A model generated the notes under the pieces. The model was not told the origin of the DNA. It did no database searches and saw only the letters and a list, made by a program, of their open reading frames with translations. Positions 14,802-23,228 of a stretch of DNA of 64,000 nucleotides are shown one piece after another; positions within the stretch are counted from its first letter, which is position 1; every line of letters begins with the position of its first letter. The stretch is from Bacillota bacterium. Lineage in GTDB: Bacteria > Bacillota > UBA4882 > UBA8346. The stretch spans positions 1-64,000 of the forward strand of contig JAEXDA010000057.1 of NCBI GenBank assembly GCA_023401925.1, read 5' to 3'. The translations under genes were made by a program, and so were the position numbers.

Positions 14802-17408
14802 TTAGGACTTTCCAAAAGCTTCCCGATAAATGGCTTCAATCTCCGAAACTAAAGGCATCCTTGGATTGGTGCCAGTGGTTTGATCATTGAATGCGATATC
14901 AGCCATCTCCCGCAATTCTTTTTCAAAGGCTTTAGCATTGACACCTGCTTCAACCAAGGTTAACGGGATATTGATCTGCTTCATTAAATCCTTAATAGCA
15001 TTCACCAAACTGGTGACTCCTTCCTGAGTGGTTGAAGCGGGAAGCCCTAACATTTTTGCAATCACAGCATACCTTTCACCGGCCATCGGATATTCATACT
15101 GTGGAAAAGCCGCAAATTTTGTCGGCGGTTGAGCATTATACTGAATCACATAGGGTAACAATATCGCGTTGGCCCGGCCGTGGGGAATATGAAACTTTCC
15201 GCCTAAAATATGGGCCATGCCATGATTTACTCCTAAGAAAGCGTTCGTAAAAGCCATCCCGGCAATACAGGAAGCATTATGCATTTTTTCCCGGGCTACT
15301 TTATCGTGGCCATCTTTATAGGCCCTTGGTAAATATTCAAAAACGAGTTTAACCGCTTTTTCGGCCAACGCGTCGGTATAATCGGAGGCCATTACCGATA
15401 CATAGGCCTCTAGCGCGTGGGTTAAAACATCCATTCCAGTGTCTGCCGTAACCGACTGGGGAACTGACAGCACCAGTTCCGGGTCAATGATTGCTATATC
15501 CGGGGTTAGCTCATAATCAGCCAATGGATATTTAATATTTCGCTTTTTATCGGTAATGACAGCAAATGCGGTTACTTCGGAGCCTGTACCGGAAGTTGTC
15601 GGTATCGCCACAAAAGTAGCTTTCTTTCCCAAATCCGGGAATTTGAAGGCTCGTTTACGGATATCGGCAAATTTTAATCGCAAAGACTCAAATTCAGTTT
15701 CAGGATGTTCGTAGAATAGCCACATCCCTTTCGCGGCATCAATGGCCGACCCACCACCAAGCGCAATGATTAAATCCGGCTGATAGGTATTGAGCTCCTT
15801 AACTCCATTCATCACCGTTTCCACTGAAGGATCCGGTTCCACATCGGAAAAGATCCGATAATCAATCCCGACTTTTTCTAATTGATAGGTTACCTTATCG
15901 GCGAAATTCAATTTTACCATATATGGATCCGTGACAATGAAAGCTTTCTTGCCTTTGATCTTACTCAAATATTGTAATGACCCATACTCAAAATAAATCT
16001 TGGGCGGAACCTTGAACCATTTCATTCGGTCACGCCGGAGGGCGACCCGTTTGATGTTAAGGAGATTCCGGACACTAACATTATCGGTGGTTGAGTTATG
16101 GCCCATCGAACCGCAACCCAGCGTCAACGAAGGTGTATTGGTATTATAAAGATCTCCAATAGCTCCGTGGGAGGATGGTGAATTGATTAATAAACGACCG
16201 GTGCGCAAACGGTTTGCAAATTCATCAATTATTGCCTCATTTTCCGAATGGAGCACTGCCGAATGCCCGAGTCCCCCAAATTCAGTAATTTGCTCGCAGC
16301 GTTTGATTCCTTCGTGATAATCTTCAACTACATAAAAGGCCAAAATAGGACTGAGTTTTTCCCGAGAAAGCGGATATTCCGGCCCGACCCCTTCAAGCTC
16401 CGCCACTAGAATCTTTGTGTGGGTGGGGACTTTTATTCCGGCAATCTCTGCAATTTTACTCGCTGGTTGCCCTACAACCACAGCATTCATACAATCATGG
16501 GTTGAATCAATAGCTACCTTCGATAAACGGTCAATCTCATCAGGTTTTAGGAAGTAGCAACCATACTCAGTCATTAAGGATTTAACTTTTTCAGCGACTT
16601 CTCTATCTACAACTACCGACTGCTCAGAAGCACAAATTGTGCCGTTATCAAAAGTTTTGCTTAAAATTAAGTCGGTTACGGCCCGTTTGATATTGGCAGT
16701 TTTTTCAATGTAGCAAGGTACATTCCCAGGACCGACACCCAACGCCGGTTTCCCACATGAATAAGCGGCTTGAACCATGTTAGTCCCTCCGGTTGCCAAA
16801 ACAATATTGATTCCAGAATGATTCATTAAAAGGTTAGTTGCTTCAATGGAAGGTTTTTCAATCCATCCAATACAATTTTCAGGAGCTCCCGCAGCAACTG
16901 CCGCTTCCAGCATTACTTTAGCTGCAGCAATACTTGATTTGATGGCTTTGGGATGAAAGCTGAAAATAATTGGATTCCGAGTCTTTACACTGATTAAGCT
17001 TTTAAACATCGTGGTTGAAGTAGGATTGGTTACCGGAGTGACTCCGGCGATCACACCGATGGGTTCCGCCACTTTCATAAATCCTTCTTCCACATTCTCT
17101 TCGATTAATCCCACTGTTTTTTCATTTTTAATATTATGATAGACTTCTTCCGTAGAAAATAAATTTTTGGTAATTTTATCTTCATAGACCCCCATACCGG
17201 TTTCATCTACCGCTTGTCTGGCCAATTCCATATGTTTGTCGATCCCGGCCAGGGCCATTGCTTTTACAATGGCATCAATTTTTTGTTGATCATAGCTCAT
17301 AAATTTGTCCCTGGCTATCATTGCTCGCTGCACCAATTCGTCCACCTGCCGGCTGGCATCGGCTTTTCCATCCGGATTTACCTGTTTCGTCAATTCTTTT
17401 TTCTCCAT
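14802..17408 (-). CDS. adhE: Bifunctional acetaldehyde-CoA/alcohol dehydrogenase AdhE
   Basis: An 868-residue AdhE that converts acetyl-CoA to ethanol, consuming two NADH. The N-terminal aldehyde dehydrogenase half has the catalytic Cys in GTICASEQSVVVD near residue 250. After a linker, the iron alcohol dehydrogenase half begins near 450 (MKWFKVPPKIYFEYGSL), with GGGSAIDAAKGM and metal ligands in GMDVLTHALEAYV and VNHGMAHILGGKFHIPHG. The length is normal and both halves look intact. The start is preceded by AAAGGAGG. It is monocistronic, with a terminator downstream and Rex operators on both sides of its promoter. Confidence 0.95.
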   Translation of the reverse strand: MEKKELTKQVNPDGKADASRQVDELVQRAMIARDKFMSYDQQKIDAIVKAMALAGIDKHMELARQAVDETGMGVYEDKITKNLFSTEEVYHNIKNEKTVGLIEENVEEGFMKVAEPIGVIAGVTPVTNPTSTTMFKSLISVKTRNPIIFSFHPKAIKSSIAAAKVMLEAAVAAGAPENCIGWIEKPSIEATNLLMNHSGINIVLATGGTNMVQAAYSCGKPALGVGPGNVPCYIEKTANIKRAVTDLILSKTFDNGTICASEQSVVVDREVAEKVKSLMTEYGCYFLKPDEIDRLSKVAIDSTHDCMNAVVVGQPASKIAEIAGIKVPTHTKILVAELEGVGPEYPLSREKLSPILAFYVVEDYHEGIKRCEQITEFGGLGHSAVLHSENEAIIDEFANRLRTGRLLINSPSSHGAIGDLYNTNTPSLTLGCGSMGHNSTTDNVSVRNLLNIKRVALRRDRMKWFKVPPKIYFEYGSLQYLSKIKGKKAFIVTDPYMVKLNFADKVTYQLEKVGIDYRIFSDVEPDPSVETVMNGVKELNTYQPDLIIALGGGSAIDAAKGMWLFYEHPETEFESLRLKFADIRKRAFKFPDLGKKATFVAIPTTSGTGSEVTAFAVITDKKRNIKYPLADYELTPDIAIIDPELVLSVPQSVTADTGMDVLTHALEAYVSVMASDYTDALAEKAVKLVFEYLPRAYKDGHDKVAREKMHNASCIAGMAFTNAFLGVNHGMAHILGGKFHIPHGRANAILLPYVIQYNAQPPTKFAAFPQYEYPMAGERYAVIAKMLGLPASTTQEGVTSLVNAIKDLMKQINIPLTLVEAGVNAKAFEKELREMADIAFNDQTTGTNPRMPLVSEIEAIYREAFGKS

Positions 17409-17525
17409 CGTTCAAACCTCCTTTTTTTGACTTTGGCAAGACTTTGATATCCATTGATAAAACAAAATTCATCAGGCTCTCAATAATATGTACATCCTCA
17501 ACTATGATATGCGGCAACGCTTTGT

Positions 17526-17543
17526 TTGTTAAATTTTTAACAA
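17526..17543. promoter_or_regulatory. Rex operator downstream of the adhE promoter
   Basis: TTGTTAAATTTTTAACAA is close to the perfect palindromic Rex consensus. It lies 35 bp below the -10 at 17578-17583, inside the leader, where a bound repressor would block elongation. A weaker half-match (TTGTTAAAAAAATAACTT) abuts at 17547-17564. An alternative promoter (-35 17527-17532, -10 17504-17509) would overlap this operator. Confidence 0.75.
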
Positions 17544-17577
17544 TCATTGTTAAAAAAATAACTTTTTATCTGCCTTT

Positions 17578-17606
17578 ATTGTACCCCATATTGATATTTT
17601 TGTAAA
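17578..17606 (-). promoter_or_regulatory. adhE promoter
   Basis: On the minus strand: -35 TTTACA (17606-17601), a 17-bp spacer and -10 TACAAT (17583-17578). The predicted leader is about 165 nt. Rex operators flank it at 17526-17543 and 17613-17630. The 352-bp gap between adhE and rex2 contains these sites and nothing else recognised. Confidence 0.6.
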
Positions 17607-17612
17607 GATTGT

Positions 17613-17630
17613 TTGTGAAATTTTTTACAA
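17613..17630. promoter_or_regulatory. Rex operator upstream of the adhE promoter
   Basis: TTGTGAAATTTTTTACAA matches the Rex consensus with both half-sites intact. It ends 6 bp above the -35 box. Together with 17526-17543 it brackets the promoter, an arrangement that would allow cooperative or looped repression. Confidence 0.75.
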
Positions 17631-17760
17631 AGTGTAATAAAACTCTACGCAATCTCATAAATAAGCCTACATTACTATTTGGTCCAATCAAAACGGAAAG
17701 AATCGATAGAATCTGCAGAGACATTTATATGACTTGCCGATGCAACATTTATAAATTCAT

Positions 17761-18381
17761 TCATTTCCCAGCAATAAAGTGAAACAACGTAGTCAATCCC
17801 GCTGTTAAATCCTCATTGCGAACAACTACATCATTTGGAACCCGAATCACAACCGGTGCAAAATTCCAAATGGCCTTAATGCCGGAATAAATCAATCGAT
17901 TCGCTGAGTTTTGGGCTGAGGAAACCGGTACAGTAATGATACCTACCTTGATATTGAGGCGTCCAATAATATGATCAAGTTCCGAAACAGGGAATATTTT
18001 ACAACCATTGATCTTAGTCCCTATCACCTGAGGGTCATTATCAAATAAGGCTACAATACGAAGTCCATATCGATTAAAACCCGGATAATCGATGATCGCG
18101 CGGCCCAATTTCCCAACTCCGATCAAAACCGCTTCATTCACATTCTTAAGTCCCAGGATTTCTTCCAAGTTATTTTTTAACTCCGCGACATGATAACCAA
18201 CACCCGGTGTACCCAGAGCATCAAAAAGCATTAAATCTCTGCGAATTTGGACAGCATTGATTTGGACAGCTTTTGCCATCTCTTCGGAGGAAACATATTT
18301 CAACCCATTCTCAGCACATTCACAAACAAACCGGTAATAATGAGGCAGGCGTTTTAAGGTAAATTTCGGAACTTGAATCAT
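17761..18381 (-). CDS. rex: Redox-sensing transcriptional repressor Rex, copy 2
   Basis: A 206-residue Rex paralogue. The winged helix (TLKRLPHYYRFVCEC, then INAVQIRRDLMLFDALGTPGVGY) is followed by a Rossmann domain with VLIGVGKLGRAIIDY and LFDNDPQVIG. It is clearly diverged from copy 1 (976-1665), and its wing lacks the usual basic residue. I choose ATG 18381 (MIQVPKFTLKRLP) because it matches the family N-terminus; the frame stays open to a TTG at 18573, but those extra 64 residues look unlike protein. It is the last gene after hydCBA copy 2, so it is probably cotranscribed with a hydrogenase. Confidence 0.88.
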   Translation of the reverse strand: MIQVPKFTLKRLPHYYRFVCECAENGLKYVSSEEMAKAVQINAVQIRRDLMLFDALGTPGVGYHVAELKNNLEEILGLKNVNEAVLIGVGKLGRAIIDYPGFNRYGLRIVALFDNDPQVIGTKINGCKIFPVSELDHIIGRLNIKVGIITVPVSSAQNSANRLIYSGIKAIWNFAPVVIRVPNDVVVRNEDLTAGLTTLFHFIAGK

Positions 18382-18574
18382 GGATTCACTCAAAACGATC
18401 ACCCGCTTTTTAACAAAGTAAAAAACAAAAGCCGGAAATCGAGGAATTGTATCCGAAAATATCCATCGCAATCTGCTACACCCTCGGTATAATTCAGATA
18501 TCGTACTGGCTATCTCCAAACCGGTTCCTGGTTTCCGACTTCTGGTTTCTAATTCCAACTCCTTAGCTGGCAAT

Positions 18575-20581
18575 TCATTTCCCCAACTTATTCAATACCT
18601 TGTCTTTAAATACTTTAGAGACTTTGTCGGCTGAAACTCCATCAATCACTTCTTCATTAATCCGGATGGAGGGGCTTTGCTTACAACTTTCCAAACAAAA
18701 TGTGGCATGAAGATTGACTTTATCTTTGACTCCAGCTTCATCGGCCTGACGAGTGAACTCTTTAAGGGTATCATAAGAACCGTTTAGGTAACAACAAGTA
18801 CCCACACAAACCGCGATATCCATTTTGTTATTTTGTTCACTCTTCAAAATTTCGATATCTTCACCGGTAATTCTGGCACGGCTGGCATAATGAGTATGCA
18901 AACTGTGATGTGCTTCTTCACTATTGGGTTTTTGAAGCCATTTATCATAGAACTTAGCCACTACTGGATTATCCTGAGATTTCCGAAGTTGGGAAAGTTT
19001 ATCGGCATTATAAATCCCTTTCGCCCTTGCCTTTTTGATATCCGTGGTTGCCGCAATCGGTTGTCCGGCGCCACCGATGCATCCACCGGGGCAAGCCATC
19101 ACTTCTATCAAATCATATTTTGTTTCTCCCGATTTGATTTTGGTTAACAAATTCTTGGCATTAGCCAGACCATGAACAACTGCGACTTTAATCTCATTGC
19201 CCTTGATCATTACACTGAATTCTTTGAGACCTTTAAATCCACGGACCGCTTCGAAATTGACCTGTTCCAGTTCTTCACCGGTCAGCGCCTCATAAGCGGC
19301 ACGTAGTGAAGCTTCCGCCACACCACCGGATACCCCGAAGATGACTCCGGCACCGGTACCAAACCCAAATGGGGTATCAAACGCTTCGGTTTCAATATTA
19401 TCAAATACCAAACCGGATTCGCGAATCATTTGTGCAAGTTCCTGGGTTGTAAGAACCAAATCTACGTCAGAAACACCATCGGTACTGAATTCCGGCCTGG
19501 TTCGCTCAAATTTCTTTGCCGTACAAGGCATAATTGAAACAACAAAAATATCTTTAGCCTCTTTACCAAGTTCTTTCGCCCAATAACGTTTTACCATGGA
19601 ACCAAACATTTGTTGCGGTGAACGGCAAGAAGACAGGTTACTCAAATACTCCGGCTCATTATGCTCAGCGTATTTTACCCAGGCCGGACAACAAGATGTG
19701 AATTGCGGCAAACGATCACCTTTTTTAAAACGTTCCAGAAACTCAGTGGCTTCCTCCATAATCGTTAAATCTGCTGCAATGGTGGTATCAAATACCTTAT
19801 CAAAACCCAATCGTTTCAAAGCAGCAACCATTTTACCGGTAACAATTTCACCAGCTGGTAAACCGAATTCTTCACCGAGCGCAACCCGGACAGCGGGTGC
19901 CACTTGGACCACAACCAGTTTTTCCTTTTGATTGATAGCATCCCAGGCCCTATCAACTTCTGATTTAATCGTGAGGGCACCTGTGGGGCAAACTGCGCTG
20001 CACTGGCCGCAATTGACGCACTCCACCTCGGATATGGATTTGCCGAATGCCGGTGTAACCTGGACTTTTGAACCGCGGTTGGCAAAGTCTAAAATCCCAA
20101 TGCCTTGGACTTCAGAACAAGTCCGGACACAATCGCCGCAAAGAATACACTTATTGGGATTCCGGACAATAGAAGTCCCGGCATCATCAATTGGCAATTT
20201 AACATCGCGCTCTCCAAAACGGACCTTCCGGACTCCGTAACGGTTGGCTAACTCCTGTAATTTACAATGACCGTTCTTTTCACAGGTAGTACAATCCCGG
20301 TCATGATTGGCCAATAATAATTCAAGGACAGTCCGACGAATCCGCTGAACCCGCGGGCTATTGGTAAAAATCTTCATTCCGGGTACTGGAGGAGTAGAAC
20401 ATGAGGCCATAACACCACGACCTTCTTGTTCGACTACACACATCCGGCAAGCACCATAAATGCTCAATTCGGAATTGTAACAAAATGTTGGAACGTCAAT
20501 CCCGGCTTTCCGGATTAATTCCAATAGAGTTTTGGCGCCGTTAATCTCTACGACTTGATTATCGATAATTACAGTATCCAT
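18575..20581 (-). CDS. hydA: Electron-bifurcating [FeFe] hydrogenase HydA fused to thioredoxin-like ferredoxin, copy 2
   Basis: A 668-residue HydA, about 100 residues longer than copy 1. [2Fe-2S] ligands Cys34/45/48/61, the His-ligated cluster HDRDCTTCEKNGHC, two ferredoxin clusters (CILCGDCVRTC, CVNCGQCSAVC) and canonical H-cluster signatures TSCCPAWV, MPCTAKKFE and EVMACPGGCIGGAGQP are all present. From about residue 583 a thioredoxin-like [2Fe-2S] domain is appended (DIAVCVGTCCYLNGS, ATFCLESCK); it is the fused equivalent of the separate 84-residue protein of hydrogenase 1. It lies 4 nt after hydB copy 2. Function is as for copy 1, possibly with a different electron partner. Confidence 0.93.
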   Translation of the reverse strand: MDTVIIDNQVVEINGAKTLLELIRKAGIDVPTFCYNSELSIYGACRMCVVEQEGRGVMASCSTPPVPGMKIFTNSPRVQRIRRTVLELLLANHDRDCTTCEKNGHCKLQELANRYGVRKVRFGERDVKLPIDDAGTSIVRNPNKCILCGDCVRTCSEVQGIGILDFANRGSKVQVTPAFGKSISEVECVNCGQCSAVCPTGALTIKSEVDRAWDAINQKEKLVVVQVAPAVRVALGEEFGLPAGEIVTGKMVAALKRLGFDKVFDTTIAADLTIMEEATEFLERFKKGDRLPQFTSCCPAWVKYAEHNEPEYLSNLSSCRSPQQMFGSMVKRYWAKELGKEAKDIFVVSIMPCTAKKFERTRPEFSTDGVSDVDLVLTTQELAQMIRESGLVFDNIETEAFDTPFGFGTGAGVIFGVSGGVAEASLRAAYEALTGEELEQVNFEAVRGFKGLKEFSVMIKGNEIKVAVVHGLANAKNLLTKIKSGETKYDLIEVMACPGGCIGGAGQPIAATTDIKKARAKGIYNADKLSQLRKSQDNPVVAKFYDKWLQKPNSEEAHHSLHTHYASRARITGEDIEILKSEQNNKMDIAVCVGTCCYLNGSYDTLKEFTRQADEAGVKDKVNLHATFCLESCKQSPSIRINEEVIDGVSADKVSKVFKDKVLNKLGK

Positions 20582-20585
20582 ATCC

Positions 20586-22463
20586 TTACCCCTCCTTGAT
20601 AGCTTTAAATGGGCAAGTATTTATACAAACGCCGCATTTAATGCATTTTTCACTATCGATTACAAACGGTTTCTTAATCTCTCCGCTGATAGCCTTGACG
20701 GGGCATACCTTACTGCACTTGCTACATCCCTTGCAAAGCTGCGGTTCGATGCTATAACCGGCGAAAGCTTTACATTCCTTCGTCGGGCATTTTTTATCCC
20801 TTACATGCGCGATAAACTCATCTTTGAAATATTTCAGCATCGACAATACGGGATTTGGCGCTGTCTTACCCAAGCCACACAAAGAAGCATCCTTAATCAC
20901 CTGTGCCAAATCTTCCAATGTATCGATGTCTTCCATTTTTCCTTCAGCCTTGACAGCCCGTTCCAAAATCTCCAGCAAACGTTTGGTACCCTCACGGCAG
21001 GGAACACATTTACCACAGGACTCGTTTTGGATAAAGTTCATGAAGAAGCGTGCCATTTCCACCATACAGTTGTCTTCGTCCATGACCACCAGTCCGCCGG
21101 AACCCACCATGGCCCCAATTGAACTTAAGGAGTCGAAATCCAGTTTCATATCTAAATGCTGTTCGGTAAGATACCCGCCGGACGGCCCACCGATCTGCAC
21201 TGCTTTAAATTTCTTGCCGTTTCGAATACCGCCACCGATTGTAAATACGATCTCCCGCAAAGTGACACCCAACGGAACTTCGATAAGCCCTGTATTGGCA
21301 ACCTTACCGGTTAAAGCGAACGTTTTGGTTCCCGGACTTTTCTCGGTTCCAAAGCTTGAGAACCAACTGGCTCCTTTGCTCATAATCGGCGGCACATTAG
21401 CATAGGTCTCCACATTATTAATCAAGGTTGGTTTGCCCCAGAGACCTGCATTAGCCGGAAACGGCGGCTTCGGACGAGGCATTCCTCTTTGACCCTCAAT
21501 GGATGCCATTAAAGCGGTTTCTTCACCACAAACAAATGCGCCCGCTCCTTCTTTAATATGGAGATCAAAGTTGAAGCCTGTTCCCAAGATATTTTGACCT
21601 AATAGCCCGTTTTCGCGTGCTGATTCGACAGCTAGTTTCAGCCTTTGCACTGCCAGCGGATACTCGGCCCGCACATAAATGTAACCTTCATCTGCTCCAA
21701 CTGCAAAAGCGGCAATTGCCATTCCCTCTATTACCTTAAAAGGATCCCCCTCCATAACGCTACGATCCATGAATGCGCCCGGATCCCCTTCGTCACCATT
21801 ACAAATTACATATTTTTTAGTACCTGTTGCAACACGCGTCAAATCCCATTTTCGACCGGTTGGGAACCCTCCGCCACCTCGACCACGCAGTCCGGAGAGA
21901 ATCATTTCCTGACAAACTTCTTCCGGCTTCATCTCCGTTAGTGCCTTAGCAAGAGCGCCATAACCGTCTTTCGCAATATACTCCCGGATCTCTTCGGGAT
22001 CGATAGCGCCACAATGCTCCAGGGTATTACGATTTTGGTACTTATAAAACGGAATACTCATTTCTTCCGCAAAAGCCTCTCCGCTCACCGGATCGTGATA
22101 CAATAACCGCTCAACAGATTTACCGGAAGACAATGCCTCTATAATCTCAGGCACATCTTCTTCCTTTACTTTGGTATAAAGAACACCGGAAGGTTCAATT
22201 CTTACGAGCGGTCCCTTTTCGCAAAAGCCATGGCAACCACTGGTAACTACCGTAGTACCCGAACATCCGTCTTCCAACATCATCTCCACAGACACGAAAT
22301 TACCTTTGGCTTCAACACTCTTTTTTAGAGCTTCATAGACTTTCAACGAGCCATTGGCAACACAACCCGTGCCGGCGCAGATCAGTATCCGGCATTTTTC
22401 ATTTTCATATCCTTTGCTCCACTTTTCCCGCAGAGTCTCCAATTGCTTTTTGGATTCTATCAT
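20586..22463 (-). CDS. hydB: Electron-bifurcating hydrogenase NADH/flavin subunit HydB, copy 2
   Basis: A 625-residue NuoF-like subunit with the same domain order as copy 1: N-terminal [2Fe-2S] domain (ILICAGTGC, CHGFCEKG), FMN/NADH motifs GRGGGGFPTGRKW and CNGDEGDPGAFMDR, ESCGKCVPCREGT, and C-terminal ferredoxin clusters CKGCSKCSKVCP and CIKCGVCINTC. Its ATG overlaps the hydC stop by 4 nt. The two HydB proteins are clearly paralogous but well diverged, so the duplication is not recent. Confidence 0.93.
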   Translation of the reverse strand: MIESKKQLETLREKWSKGYENEKCRILICAGTGCVANGSLKVYEALKKSVEAKGNFVSVEMMLEDGCSGTTVVTSGCHGFCEKGPLVRIEPSGVLYTKVKEEDVPEIIEALSSGKSVERLLYHDPVSGEAFAEEMSIPFYKYQNRNTLEHCGAIDPEEIREYIAKDGYGALAKALTEMKPEEVCQEMILSGLRGRGGGGFPTGRKWDLTRVATGTKKYVICNGDEGDPGAFMDRSVMEGDPFKVIEGMAIAAFAVGADEGYIYVRAEYPLAVQRLKLAVESARENGLLGQNILGTGFNFDLHIKEGAGAFVCGEETALMASIEGQRGMPRPKPPFPANAGLWGKPTLINNVETYANVPPIMSKGASWFSSFGTEKSPGTKTFALTGKVANTGLIEVPLGVTLREIVFTIGGGIRNGKKFKAVQIGGPSGGYLTEQHLDMKLDFDSLSSIGAMVGSGGLVVMDEDNCMVEMARFFMNFIQNESCGKCVPCREGTKRLLEILERAVKAEGKMEDIDTLEDLAQVIKDASLCGLGKTAPNPVLSMLKYFKDEFIAHVRDKKCPTKECKAFAGYSIEPQLCKGCSKCSKVCPVKAISGEIKKPFVIDSEKCIKCGVCINTCPFKAIKEG

Positions 22464-22987
22464 GCTTTAACACCTTCTTCCTCTAGAATCTTATCGATGA
22501 TGATATTGATGGCCTCCGGAGTCATCTGACCATATATCTGATCATTAATCATCACAACCGGTGCCAAGCCACAAGCCCCCAAACATGATACGGTTTCCAG
22601 AGTGAAGCGCATATCCAAAGTGGTTTTTTCGTCATTTGCAAGCGCAAAACGCTTTCGAAGTGCATTTTTAACTAATTCAGACCCCCGGACATGACAGGCC
22701 GTCCCGTCACATATCTTAACGACATATTTTCCCTTTGCTTCCAATGAAAATTGGGCGTAAAAGGTGGCCACGCCAAATACGGTAGCGGGAGATAAATCCA
22801 TCACGGTCGCAATATAAGTCAATATCTCTTCAGGGAGATAACGGTATTCATCCTGCACCTCCTGAAGGATAGGGATTAGCGCCGATTGCAATTTCCCATG
22901 CCGGGCAATAATCTCGTTGACTCTATCAAATTTACGCCGCGGCACCATTGCATCCCCTTCTTTTTTTACTGCTTCAACTGCTGCCAT
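22460..22987 (-). CDS. hydC: Electron-bifurcating hydrogenase NuoE-like subunit HydC, copy 2
   Basis: A 175-residue NuoE-like protein with [2Fe-2S] motifs CDGTACH and CLGACGLAP and the helical N-terminus LIPILQEVQDEYRYLP. It has about 10 extra N-terminal residues relative to copy 1. AAGGGG precedes the start at 22987. It opens the hydCBA-rex operon. In contrast to copy 1, no full Rex operator is visible in the 241 bp upstream. Confidence 0.92.
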   Translation of the reverse strand: MAAVEAVKKEGDAMVPRRKFDRVNEIIARHGKLQSALIPILQEVQDEYRYLPEEILTYIATVMDLSPATVFGVATFYAQFSLEAKGKYVVKICDGTACHVRGSELVKNALRKRFALANDEKTTLDMRFTLETVSCLGACGLAPVVMINDQIYGQMTPEAINIIIDKILEEEGVKA

Positions 22988-23074
22988 TTAACATTCCCCT
23001 TCCATTTGTAGAAATGCAATTTATATTAACTTGTAATCGTTCTAATTTAGTCGATGCAGACTGGTATCGAAAAA

Positions 23075-23122
23075 CTCAACCACCACCAGCTAATGCCGAG
23101 GGTTTGAATCCCTGTAGTTGAG
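23075..23122 (-). terminator. Candidate terminator of the second sensory hydrogenase operon
   Basis: On the minus strand CTCAAC (23122-23117) and GTTGAG (23080-23075) close a hairpin that is followed by TTTTTC. An inner stem (GGG/CCC at 23100-23112) may add stability. It lies about 110 nt past the phosphatase stop. The stem is short, so confidence is modest. Confidence 0.4.
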
Positions 23123-23228
23123 ACAATCACCTTATAAAAAACCGACTTCAATCACTAACTCCAATCCGCCTAAAAAAGAACTGTTACAAAAGATTTATCC
23201 GGGATATTCCAAGAATTCATTGTCACAC

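Noticed and set aside
18382..18573. N-terminal extension of Rex copy 2 to a TTG at 18573
   Set aside because: The extra residues do not match Rex proteins and the segment has no ribosome binding site; ATG 18381 gives the normal family start.
20824..21405. A 193-codon open frame antisense to hydB copy 2, and similar long antisense frames at 3797-4228, 12381-12779 and 33768-34208
   Set aside because: They are shadows of well-supported genes, have no ribosome binding site and no recognisable product; codon structure of the real genes explains them.
23090..23125. tRNA T-arm-like sequence (GAGGGTTTGAATCCC) followed by an acceptor-like GTTGAG
   Set aside because: Only about 50 nt separate the complementary ends, there is no D-arm or anticodon arm, and the outer pairs mismatch. 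It fits a terminator hairpin better.
23175..23192. Possible Rex site upstream of hydC copy 2 (TTGTAACAG half on the minus strand)
   Set aside because: Only one half-site is present; the other half (TTCTTTTTT) does not fit.
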